NCBI RefSeq assembly: GCF_900215205.1
Contig: NZ_OBDY01000001.1
Coordinates: forward strand, 802,786-866,785
Length of the DNA stretch: 64,000 bases
Direction: 5' to 3'
Origin: Paractinoplanes atraurantiacus
GTDB taxonomy: Bacteria; Actinomycetota; Actinomycetes; Mycobacteriales; Micromonosporaceae
Below are positions 31,654 to 38,676 of this stretch, one piece after another. Positions within the stretch are counted from its first letter, which is position 1. Each line of letters starts with the position of its first letter. Below the pieces are notes generated by a model, which was not told the origin of the DNA, ran no database searches, and worked only from the letters and a program-made list of their open reading frames with translations. Position numbers and translations under genes: made by a program.

Positions 31654-32736
31654 TCAGACCGGATGCGGGGTGAGCGTGTCGTCGGGTGGGGTGTCGCGGG
31701 GGTCGGTGTCGCCGGCGCGGGAGGCCAGCAGGCGGCGATAGGAGGCGAGGCGCCGCGGGTCGGCCTTGCCCTCGGCCACCCACGTGTCGAGGCGGCAGCC
31801 CACGTCGGCCGCGGTGTGACCGCAGTTGGGCTGGTCGTCGAGCGTGCCCTCGACCAGGTCGGGGAAGCCGTGCAGGAGGCTCTCGGCGCTGACGTGGGCC
31901 AGGCCGAAGCTGCGGATGCCCGGCGTGTCGATGATCCACCCCGGGTCTTTGCGGGACCGCCCCACCGGCGGCAGCCGCAACGCCACGGCGCTGGTCGACG
32001 TGTGCCGGCCCTTGCCGATGGCGCTGACCGCGCCGACCGCGCGCAGCGCGTCCGGCACCAGCCGGTTGACCAGCGTGGACTTACCCACCCCGGAGTGACC
32101 GACCAGCACCGAGATGGCCCCGGCCAGCCGCTTGCGGACGTCGCCGAGGTCGCTGTCGGGGCGGACCAGCACGTACGGCAGATCGAGCTCCGCGTAGTAG
32201 TCGAGCACCGCCTCGGGCCCGGCCAGGTCGGCCTTGGTCAGGCAGAGCAGCGGCTCGATGTCGGCGTCGTAGGCGGCGACCAGGCAGCGGTCGATGAAGC
32301 CGGTGCGCGGCGGCGGGTCGGACAGTGCGCTGACGATCACGAGCTGGTCGGCGTTGGCCACCACGACCCGTTCGAGGCGGCCCTCCGGTGTGGTGTCGTC
32401 GTCGTCCGCCGTGCGGCGCAGCACCGAGGTGCGCTCGGCGATGCGGACGATGCGGGCCAGCGCCCCGGGCGCGCCGGTGACGTCGCCGACCAGGGCCACC
32501 CGGTCGCCGACGACCACCGACTTGCGGCCCAGCTCGCGGGCGCGCATCGCGGTGATCACGGGGCTGTCCGGCGGCGCGTCGGTGACCACGCAGCCGTACC
32601 GGCCACGATCCACGGTGATCACCAAGGCGTCGACGGCGTCGTCGTGCTTCGGCCGGGTCCGGGTACGCGGGCGTGACGAGCGGCCCGGACGGATCCGGAC
32701 GTCGTCCTCGTCGTACTCCCGCTTGCGCTCAGGCAG
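31654..32736 (-). CDS. rsgA: Ribosome small-subunit-dependent GTPase A
   Basis: A 360-residue circularly permuted GTPase that helps 30S maturation. An OB-fold (about 35-110) is followed by LTKAD (G4), GHSGVGKSTL (G1) and IDTPGIRSFG (G3), then a zinc knuckle with NCGHTAADVGC; the usual first Cys of the knuckle is absent. The start is odd. An AGGAG that overlaps the end of aroA is followed six bases later by CTG 32736, and the conserved PERKREYDEDDV follows directly. The nearest ordinary start, GTG 32802, lies inside aroA and has no Shine-Dalgarno. It is tightly coupled to aroA. Confidence 0.88.
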   Translation of the reverse strand: MPERKREYDEDDVRIRPGRSSRPRTRTRPKHDDAVDALVITVDRGRYGCVVTDAPPDSPVITAMRARELGRKSVVVGDRVALVGDVTGAPGALARIVRIAERTSVLRRTADDDDTTPEGRLERVVVANADQLVIVSALSDPPPRTGFIDRCLVAAYDADIEPLLCLTKADLAGPEAVLDYYAELDLPYVLVRPDSDLGDVRKRLAGAISVLVGHSGVGKSTLVNRLVPDALRAVGAVSAIGKGRHTSTSAVALRLPPVGRSRKDPGWIIDTPGIRSFGLAHVSAESLLHGFPDLVEGTLDDQPNCGHTAADVGCRLDTWVAEGKADPRRLASYRRLLASRAGDTDPRDTPPDDTLTPHPV

Positions 32737-32738
32737 AT

Positions 32739-34031
32739 CTAGCTCCTCGCCACGAGTCCCGCCCAGAGTTCGGGGAACTCGGGCAACGTCTTCGACGTAC
32801 ACGCTACGTCTGTGAGGGCAATGCCCGGGACAGCGAGGCCCATAACCGCCGCGGCGTGGGCCATCCGGTGATCCGCGTACGTCTCGAAGCTCGCGGCCCG
32901 CAGCGCCCCCGGCACGATCCGCAGCCCGTCCGGGAACTCGGTGACCTCGGCCCCGGCCCGGCCCAGCTCGGCCGCCAGCGCCGCGATGCGGTCGGTCTCG
33001 TGCCCGCGGATGTGCGCGACCCCGCGCAGTTCCGAGGGACCGTCGGCCAGCGCGGCCAGCGCCGCGACCACCGGGGTGAGCTCACTGACCTCGGACAGGT
33101 CGGCCGTGATGCCGCGCAGCGATCCGGTGCCCCGCACGGTCAGCCCCTCGGCCGTCTGGGTCACCTCGGCCCCCAGGGCGGTGAGCAGCTCGGTGACCCG
33201 CCCGACCGGCTGCCAGCTCTCCTCGGGCCAGCCCGCCAGCGTGATCTCGCCACCGGTGACCATGGCCGCGGCGAAGAAGGGCGCGGCGCCGGAGAGGTCG
33301 GGCTCGATCACCCACGTACGCCCCCGCAACGCACCCGGCTCGACCGCCCACACGTCCGGAACGCTCTCGTCGACCACGGCGCCGGCGGCCCGCAGCATGT
33401 GGGTCGTCATGCGCAGGTGAGGAGCGGACGGCACCGGCGGCCCCTCATGGCGCAGCCGCAGCCCCTTGGTGAACCGGGGCGCCGACAACAACAGCCCCGA
33501 CACGAACTGACTCGACCCGGAAGCGTCGATCACGGCCTCGCCGCCCTCGACCAGCCCGGCCCCGCGCACGGTCAACGGCAGCCCACCGGACTCGGAGGCC
33601 TCGATCGACACCCCGAGCGCCCGCAGCGCCTCGACGATCGGCCGCAATGGCCGGTTGCGCGCATGAGGATCGCCGTCGAACTCGACGGTGCCCTCGGCCA
33701 GAGCCGCGGCCGGCGGCAGGAACCGCATGATCGTGCCCGCCAGCCCCACATCGACCCGGGCCGGCCCCCGCAGCGGCCCCGGCTCGACCAGCCACCGCTC
33801 GTCGGCGCTCGTGTCGACGCCCACCCCGAGCGCCCGCAACCCGGCGGCCATCAGCTCGGTGTCCCGCGCCCGCAGCGGCCGCTCGACCACCGACGGCTCA
33901 CCGGCCAGCGCGGCCAGCACCAGCGCCCGCGCCGTCATCGACTTGGACCCGGGAAGGCGGACCACCCCACTGACCGGTCCGGAAGCGGTCGGTGCGGTCC
34001 AGGGGCGAGCTTGTGCAGTCACGCCCGCCAT
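32739..34031 (-). CDS. aroA: 3-phosphoshikimate 1-carboxyvinyltransferase (EPSP synthase)
   Basis: A 430-residue enzyme of the shikimate pathway that makes EPSP from shikimate-3-phosphate and PEP. Substrate loops are visible: LPGSKSMTARAL (about 20-31), GLAGTIMRFLPP, RNRPLRP, DASGSSQFVSGLL, the catalytic VIEPDLSGAA and HETDRIAAL, and ending ADHRMAHAAA. The GLAGT form, where many bacteria have GNAGT, is usual for actinobacteria. ATG 34031 is chosen; GTG 34022 is another option. It heads an aroA-rsgA-hisN run. Confidence 0.92.
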   Translation of the reverse strand: MAGVTAQARPWTAPTASGPVSGVVRLPGSKSMTARALVLAALAGEPSVVERPLRARDTELMAAGLRALGVGVDTSADERWLVEPGPLRGPARVDVGLAGTIMRFLPPAAALAEGTVEFDGDPHARNRPLRPIVEALRALGVSIEASESGGLPLTVRGAGLVEGGEAVIDASGSSQFVSGLLLSAPRFTKGLRLRHEGPPVPSAPHLRMTTHMLRAAGAVVDESVPDVWAVEPGALRGRTWVIEPDLSGAAPFFAAAMVTGGEITLAGWPEESWQPVGRVTELLTALGAEVTQTAEGLTVRGTGSLRGITADLSEVSELTPVVAALAALADGPSELRGVAHIRGHETDRIAALAAELGRAGAEVTEFPDGLRIVPGALRAASFETYADHRMAHAAAVMGLAVPGIALTDVACTSKTLPEFPELWAGLVARS

Positions 34032-34921
34032 TCTGCCCGCCCCCACCGACATTTCCCCGCAGGCTTCCCGCCCGCCGGGACCGTGCTCACCGGCGATCTC
34101 GAGAACCGAAGCCTTCCGCACCGACAAGGGGCAGCGACGAGGCGTTGACCGCGATCACCCCTACTGAGGCTGACTGCCATGTCCGATGCCACCGCGACCG
34201 CGTCAGTGCGATCGGCGACGCGCTGCCCGAGAGCGCGGTCGCACCCATGATCGGCGCCACCTGGCGAACCGGCGCACAGGTCAAGGGGCACCGAGGATGA
34301 GCCGGGAGAATTCCGCACACACCCAGAGCCCGAACTCACCGAGAGCAGCTTTCGCCGTCACCACACGGAGCCCGCCCTACCCAAGGGATCGGTCGCCGCC
34401 GTCGGCCCTTTCGAGGGCAGGCGGCTGAGCGATCGCGCCGGTCGTGCCGGCCAGCCTGGCCGGCATCGCGCTGCTGCGCCGTGCGGGCATGAAGTACTGA
34501 CGCCGCTTCCGCGCCGCGCCGGTCGAGAGCCACCCACCAGCCGCGCCGGTCGAGGGCCGCCCGCCGCGCTCCGAGATGATCCGCTCGCTGGTCGGCCTGG
34601 GCGGCGCCCTGCTGCTGGCCTCTCCGGCCTTGTCACCGCCGTGGCCGGCGTCCTGCCCGCTGCCACCGGACCGCCGGCTGGCTCGCCGGAGCGCAGCTGC
34701 CCGCCGGAGCGCAGCTGCCCGCCGGAGCGCGGCTGGCTCGCCGGGACGTGGAGCGCTACGCCACCCCCGTTCGGCCCCCGCTGGTCATTCTCCCGGAGAT
34801 CGCAAGATCGTGCTGGTGGGCTGTGGACAACCGCGCTGCTGTGGACAGCGATGTGCCATGTCGGCGACAGGCCGGGGCGCGGGGCCGCGGAGTGCGGGCG
34901 GAAGGCGTACCGTTTCCGGCC
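34032..34921 (+). other. Eroded stretch with short tandem repeats and no intact gene
   Basis: I find no convincing gene across this 890-base interval between aroA and the SRAP gene. On the plus strand, a segment ending SLAGIALLRRAGMKY-stop (34455-34499) and one reading MIRSLVGLGGALLLAS (34576-34623), which then continues only after a frame change as GLVTAVAGVLPAATG, look like remnants of membrane or exported proteins. An 18-bp unit is repeated three times at 34684-34737, and a 27-bp unit twice near 34520-34565. This suggests decay or recombination. Confidence 0.45.
34684..34737. repeat. 18-bp triplicate repeat in eroded region
   Basis: Three abutting 18-base units (34684, 34702, 34720), first two identical, third with changes. 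Confidence 0.85.
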
Positions 34922-35626
34922 ATGTGCGGGCGGTACGCGACGACGCGGAGTGAGGCCGACCTCAGCGATCTCTTCGAGGCCGTGAGTGTGGCCGAGACGC
35001 TGGGGCCGAGCTGGAATGTCGCTCCGACCGATCCGGTGCCTGTCGTGCGGGTCTCGCAGTCTCACGAGGCGCGCGTTCTCGACACGGCGCGCTGGGGTTT
35101 CGTGCCGCCGTGGGCCAAGGACCTGCGGGCCGGGGCTCGGATGATCAATGCCCGCTCCGAGACGGTGGCCACGTCGCCGGCCTTCGCACCGTCGTTCGCC
35201 AAGCGGCGTTGTCTGGTGCCGGCCGACGGCTGGTTCGAGTGGGTGCGTGACGGCAAGCAGCGCCAGGCGTTCTACATGACGCCGGCCGACGGGTCGCCTC
35301 TCGCGTTCGCCGGCATCTGGTCGGCCTGGGGCCCGGAGTCGATCGTGACGTGCAGCGTTCTGACGACGGCGGCGCTGGGTGGGCTGGCCCGCGTGCACGA
35401 CCGGATGCCGCTGATCCTGCCTCGGGAGCGCTGGTCGGCCTGGCTCGCCGGCGGCGGCGACGCCGCTGAGCTTCTCACTCCGCTTGCGCTGGGTGCGCTG
35501 GAGGCCATCGAGATTCGTCCCGTACGCCCTGACGTCGGCAACGTGCGCAACAACGGCCCCCACCTCCTCGACCCGCCGCTGGAGCCGGCGCCCGCAGCCC
35601 CGCCGGCCGAGTCGACCCTGTTCTGA
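34922..35626 (+). CDS. yedK: SOS response-associated peptidase (SRAP, YedK/HMCES-like)
   Basis: A 234-residue SRAP protein that forms a covalent thiazolidine link with abasic sites in single-stranded DNA. The start Met is removed to expose Cys2 (MCGRYA), the reacting residue. Other active-site residues are N32 (WNVAPT), E106 (GWFEWV) and H159 (ARVHDRMP). ATG 34922 is fixed by the need for Cys at position two, although the frame is open upstream. It lies alone next to an eroded stretch. Confidence 0.93.
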   Translation: MCGRYATTRSEADLSDLFEAVSVAETLGPSWNVAPTDPVPVVRVSQSHEARVLDTARWGFVPPWAKDLRAGARMINARSETVATSPAFAPSFAKRRCLVPADGWFEWVRDGKQRQAFYMTPADGSPLAFAGIWSAWGPESIVTCSVLTTAALGGLARVHDRMPLILPRERWSAWLAGGGDAAELLTPLALGALEAIEIRPVRPDVGNVRNNGPHLLDPPLEPAPAAPPAESTLF

Positions 35627-35663
35627 CGAGCGCCGCGGCGCCGCGCGGTACGGGGGTGGAGCC

Positions 35664-35735
35664 ATGGGAGCGATCCCACGGCGGGGCCTCGAAGGGGACG
35701 CCCGGACGGTAACGATTGGCTGGGAACGGCCATGA
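35664..35735 (+). CDS. Possible 23-residue upstream ORF in the whiB leader
   Basis: An ATG with a GGTGGAG-like site upstream opens a 23-codon reading frame (ending IGWERP-stop) in the leader of the whiB-like gene. The sequence has no family. Translation of such uORFs controls whiB7 genes in other actinobacteria, which is the only reason to note it. Confidence 0.25.
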   Translation: MGAIPRRGLEGDARTVTIGWERP

Positions 35736-35916
35736 TCAAGTGATCGTTTGGTCGGTAATTGTCAGTATTTTTAATAGGCAACTTTGTTTCAAGATAGATA
35801 AGACCCTTGTTCTGATCTCTTTCCCTGCGATACAAAACTGCGCCGGAGTGGTGCTGGTTCGCACGGTGCGGACGAGTCGCCACATGCACGACCGGTCCCA
35901 CGGGGGAGGTGGGCTC
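35736..35916 (+). promoter_or_regulatory. AT-rich leader/promoter region of the whiB-like gene
   Basis: The interval 35736-35860 is strikingly AT-rich for this genome, with TTTTTAATAG and several A/T runs. A candidate promoter is TTGTTC (35807-35812), 16-base spacer, GATACA (35829-35834). The strong Shine-Dalgarno GGAGGT at 35904-35910 then leads to the whiB ATG. Confidence 0.5.
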
Positions 35917-36321
35917 ATGACACGGGCACGTATGCCGCGTCCACACGAAGTTGCCATCGCGCGACGCGATCCTCGGCTTCTCGAGGCGATCCGCGAGCGG
36001 CGCACGGACGAGGCCTGGCGGACACGCGGCGCATGCCGTTCCGTCGATCCGGAAACGTTTTTTCCCGCACCGAACGAGCCGTCCGAAGGCGCGGTCTCGC
36101 TCTGCGGCACCTGCACGGTCCAGGGGCCATGCCTGGCCTGGGCGCTGCAGGTCGGCGACTGCCACGGCGTCTGGGGCGGCACCACGCCGCGCGAGCGCCG
36201 GGCGATGCTGGTGGCCTGGCGGGAACGGGTCGGACCGGACGGCGAGGCGGTCGACGACGAGCCGGACGAGGAAGACCGCAGATTGCTCACCCTCTTACCG
36301 GTGATGCCGGTGAGCCGCTGA
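35917..36321 (+). CDS. WhiB-family iron-sulphur transcription regulator
   Basis: A 134-residue WhiB-like protein. Four Cys ligate a [4Fe-4S] cluster: C40, then C63-x2-C66-x5-C72 (LCGTCTVQGPC). GVWGGTTPRERR (84-95) is the conserved turn. The C-terminus is acidic (DEPDEEDRR) and lacks the AT-hook of WhiB7. ATG 35917 has GGAGGT upstream; a frame open to 35716 exists but starts inside an AT-rich leader. WhiB proteins partner with the primary sigma factor. I cannot assign a subgroup. Confidence 0.88.
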   Translation: MTRARMPRPHEVAIARRDPRLLEAIRERRTDEAWRTRGACRSVDPETFFPAPNEPSEGAVSLCGTCTVQGPCLAWALQVGDCHGVWGGTTPRERRAMLVAWRERVGPDGEAVDDEPDEEDRRLLTLLPVMPVSR

Positions 36322-36334
36322 TTACATAGGGGCT

Positions 36335-36943
36335 GTGACCAGCTCCGAAATCGAGACACCGCGCGGGCCGGCCGGCCTTCGGATCACCGAACCGGCCGGT
36401 CCGCCCGTCAGCCTGCTCGTCCTGGGCCACGGCGCGGGCGGCGGTGTCGACGCGCCCGATCTGATCGCCGTCCACGACCTGGCGGTCGCTTCGGGGGTAC
36501 GGGTGGCGCTCGTGACCCAGCCCTACCGGGTCGCCGGCCGTCGCGCGCCCGCGCCCGCCGGCCAGCTCGACGAGGCGTGGACCGCCGTCGTGCGGGGCTT
36601 GACCGCGGGCGTACGGCAAATTCCTTTGATCGTCGGCGGAAGGTCCAGCGGCGCGCGAGTCGCCTGCCGGACCGCGACCGGCCTCGGCGCCGCGGCCGTT
36701 CTCTGTCTCGCCTTCCCGTTGCATCCGCCGGGCAAGCCCGAGAAGAGCCGCGCCGGCGAGCTGCCCACCGACGTGCCCACCCTGGTCGTCAACGGTGACC
36801 GGGATCCCTTCGGCGTCCCGGAGCCAACCGCCGGCGTCGAGGTGATCGTTCGCCCGGGGGCCACGCATGACCTGCGCAAAGACGTCAAATCGACGGCCGA
36901 GCTGGCGATCGAGTGGCTGCGGCGTCGCGGATGGGCCGATTGA
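36335..36943 (+). CDS. Alpha/beta-hydrolase family protein (KANL3/Tex30-like)
   Basis: A 202-residue cytosolic hydrolase. It has HGAGGGV near the oxyanion hole (about 32-38), a nucleophile elbow GGRSSGAR (Ser near residue 106), an acidic residue in VVNGDRDPFG and His in GATHDL. The short length and absence of a lid place it with small dienelactone-hydrolase-like proteins, substrate unknown. The GTG start follows the whiB-like stop by 13 bases, suggesting co-transcription. Confidence 0.82.
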   Translation: MTSSEIETPRGPAGLRITEPAGPPVSLLVLGHGAGGGVDAPDLIAVHDLAVASGVRVALVTQPYRVAGRRAPAPAGQLDEAWTAVVRGLTAGVRQIPLIVGGRSSGARVACRTATGLGAAAVLCLAFPLHPPGKPEKSRAGELPTDVPTLVVNGDRDPFGVPEPTAGVEVIVRPGATHDLRKDVKSTAELAIEWLRRRGWAD

Positions 36944-36965
36944 AGATTTGACCGCTACCGAAGTC

Positions 36966-37059
36966 GCACTTCGCCCGTCGTTGTCGAGGGCGCCGAAAGT
37001 GCGAGGCGCAGCCGAAGGACTTTCGGTGACCTCGACAACGACCTCCTGGGGCGAAGTGC
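36966..37059. repeat. Cruciform palindrome 2 with the shared GCGAGGCGCAGCCGA loop
   Basis: Nested arms: 36966-36976 with 37049-37059 (11 bases), 36977-36989 with 37030-37042 (13 bases), and 36993-37000 with 37019-37026 (8 bases). The loop is GCGAGGCGCAGCCGAAGG, carrying the same core as the element at 28142-28209. The 13-base arms of the two elements differ by a single base. It lies between the hydrolase gene and the sigR promoter. Confidence 0.88.
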
Positions 37060-37086
37060 CCGCCGAGCGGAGCGAGGCCATCAGGA

Positions 37087-37113
37087 GGGAATGCAAGTTG
37101 CGCTTCTGCGGTT
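37087..37113 (+). promoter_or_regulatory. SigR-type promoter (GGGAAT-N18-GTT)
   Basis: GGGAAT at 37087-37092 and GTT at 37111-37113 are separated by exactly 18 bases, the consensus of SigR/SigH (thiol stress) promoters. It lies about 40 bases upstream of the longer sigR start (GTG 37153), as expected for an autoregulated sigR promoter giving the long SigR isoform. Confidence 0.78.
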
Positions 37114-37347
37114 ATACGGCTCGGAGCTTGTACGTCGGAAGGGGTAAATGAGGTGCGAGCCGGAACCGACTTCCTCGAGCGCGAGGGCGCGGAGGTGACT
37201 CGGGTGCGGGATCTGCTGGATTCCCCCGAGTGGCCGGCCGCGCAACCCGCCTCTCTATCGGTGAGTGTCAGCACACCGGCGGTTTTCGAAGCCGCTGATG
37301 GGGCACTACCCGTATCCTCGGCGGGGCGGTCGAGGGGAGAGCTCAGG

Positions 37348-37947
37348 GTGGCCCAGACAGAACGGACCGAGGAGCGCCGGGCGCGCTTCGAGCGGGACGC
37401 GTTGCCTTTCGTGGACCAGCTGTACGCGGCTGGCCTGAGGATGACGCGCAATCCCGCGGACGCCGAGGACCTTGTTCAGGAGACCTACCTGAAGGCGTTC
37501 TCCGCGTTCCACCAGTTCGAGGAGGGCACCAACCTCAAGGCTTGGCTGTACCGCATCCTCACGAACACGTATATCAACTCTTATCGGCGTAAGCAGCGTC
37601 AGCCGGTGCAGGCTCCCACCGAGGAGATCACCGACTGGCAGCTCGCCTCGTCGGAGTCGCACACGTCGGTCGGCCTGCGGTCGGCCGAGACCGAGGCGCT
37701 GGACCGGCTGCCGGACAGCGACATCAAGGAGGCCCTTCAGGCTCTGCCCGAGGACTTCCGCCTGGCCGTCTACCTCGCTGATGTCGAGGGTTTCTCGTAC
37801 AAGGAGATCGCCGACATCATGGGCACGCCGATCGGCACCGTTATGTCCCGTCTGCACCGCGGGCGGCGCAACCTGCGCAAGACCCTGGAGTCGTACGCTG
37901 TCGACCGGGGCATCACCCGGTCCGCTTCGGAACCGCAGGAGGCGTAA
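37348..37947 (+). CDS. sigR: ECF sigma factor SigR (thiol-oxidative stress)
   Basis: A 199-residue RNA polymerase sigma factor from the GTG at 37348. Region 2 is [17 protein letters not shown] and [13 protein letters not shown]. Region 4 is [19 protein letters not shown] and [16 protein letters not shown]. The family controls thioredoxin, mycothiol and protease genes and is held by the anti-sigma RsrA. The open frame extends in frame to GTG 37153, adding 65 residues, and Shine-Dalgarno-like sequences precede both starts. Streptomyces makes such a long unstable SigR' from an autoregulated promoter. rsrA follows three bases after the stop. Confidence 0.94.
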   Translation: MAQTERTEERRARFERDALPFVDQLYAAGLRMTRNPADAEDLVQETYLKAFSAFHQFEEGTNLKAWLYRILTNTYINSYRRKQRQPVQAPTEEITDWQLASSESHTSVGLRSAETEALDRLPDSDIKEALQALPEDFRLAVYLADVEGFSYKEIADIMGTPIGTVMSRLHRGRRNLRKTLESYAVDRGITRSASEPQEA

Positions 37948-37950
37948 CCG

Positions 37951-38235
37951 ATGAGCGGCCACGACGACGAGCACGACACCGATTGCGGGATCGTCCTCTC
38001 CGAGGTTTATCTCTACCTCGACCTGGAGTGCAGTGAGGACCGGCGCACGCTGATCCAGAAGCACCTGGACGACTGCGACGGATGTCTGCGGGAGTACGGC
38101 ATCGAGCACGAGGTGAAGGCCCTGGTCTCCCGCTGCTGCGGCGACGAGAAGGCCCCGCGCGAGCTGCGTGACCGGCTGCGGGTCAAGCTCGACCAGCTCG
38201 AGGTGCAGGTCGAGACCCGGGAGTACCTCCCTTAA
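37951..38235 (+). CDS. rsrA: Zinc-containing anti-sigma factor RsrA
   Basis: A 94-residue redox-sensing anti-sigma factor that releases SigR on thiol oxidation. The ZAS motif is H38-x3-C42-x2-C45 (KHLDDCDGC), with C12 nearby and C62-C63 in SRCCGDE; C27 is an extra Cys. These match the RsrA zinc and trigger-disulphide positions (C11, H37, C41, C44 in Streptomyces, shifted by one). The gene is three bases after sigR. A terminator at 38245-38274 ends the operon. Confidence 0.95.
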   Translation: MSGHDDEHDTDCGIVLSEVYLYLDLECSEDRRTLIQKHLDDCDGCLREYGIEHEVKALVSRCCGDEKAPRELRDRLRVKLDQLEVQVETREYLP

Positions 38236-38244
38236 GACGACACG

Positions 38245-38274
38245 AAAAAGCCCGGCGAACTCGCCGGGCTTTTT
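38245..38274. terminator. Bidirectional terminator between rsrA and the bL37 gene
   Basis: AAAAAGCCCGGCGA pairs with TCGCCGGGCTTTTT. The run of A on the left and T on the right makes it work for both convergent genes. Confidence 0.92.
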
Positions 38275-38279
38275 CTGTT

Positions 38280-38354
38280 TCAGCTGTTGGGGCGCTTGCC
38301 GTGGTTCGCGCTGCTCTTCTTACGGGCCTTCTTCTTACGGGCCTTCTTAGCCAT
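38280..38354 (-). CDS. Ribosomal protein bL37 (24 residues, AURKAIP1/COX24 family)
   Basis: A 24-residue, extremely basic peptide: Lys/Arg-rich, starting MAKKARKKK and ending ANHGKRPNS. It matches the short actinobacterial AURKAIP1/COX24-domain protein identified as bL37 of the large ribosomal subunit in mycobacteria. The NHGKRPN tail is characteristic. ATG 38354. In actinobacteria it commonly neighbours sigR/sigH-rsrA, as here. It shares the bidirectional terminator with rsrA. Confidence 0.9.
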   Translation of the reverse strand: MAKKARKKKARKKSSANHGKRPNS

Positions 38355-38457
38355 GGTGAGACTCCTGTCGGTGCGGTGTTTCCCGCGTCGATCGTAGTCG
38401 GCTCGCTTCCGTGGTTTGATGACCCCACCTAAGCCCACGAAGCGAGGAGGATTACCG

Positions 38458-38676
38458 ATGGCCGACGAGATCCGGGCCGAGATGGTGGCGAACGTGTGGA
38501 AGGTCGTGGCCGCCGCCGGTGACACCGTCGCCGAGGGCGACACCCTGGTGATCCTCGAGTCGATGAAGATGGAGATCCCGGTCCTGGCCGAGTCGGAGGG
38601 CACGGTCGCCGAGCTGGCCGTGCACGAGGGCGACGTGGTTCAGGAGGGTGACCTCATCGCGGTCATCGCTGCCTGA
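38458..38676 (+). CDS. Biotin/lipoyl-attachment carrier protein (TB7.3-like)
   Basis: A 72-residue biotinyl-domain protein. The modified Lys37 sits in ESMKMEI, the standard biotinylation motif, within the beta-barrel fold. It is a stand-alone small carrier like mycobacterial TB7.3, encoded close to sigH-rshA there, and the same gene order appears here. It may serve an acyl-CoA carboxylase. ATG 38458 has GAGGAGG upstream; a frame opening 14 codons earlier is less likely. Its end overlaps the convergent TPR gene by 14 bases. Confidence 0.92.
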   Translation: MADEIRAEMVANVWKVVAAAGDTVAEGDTLVILESMKMEIPVLAESEGTVAELAVHEGDVVQEGDLIAVIAA

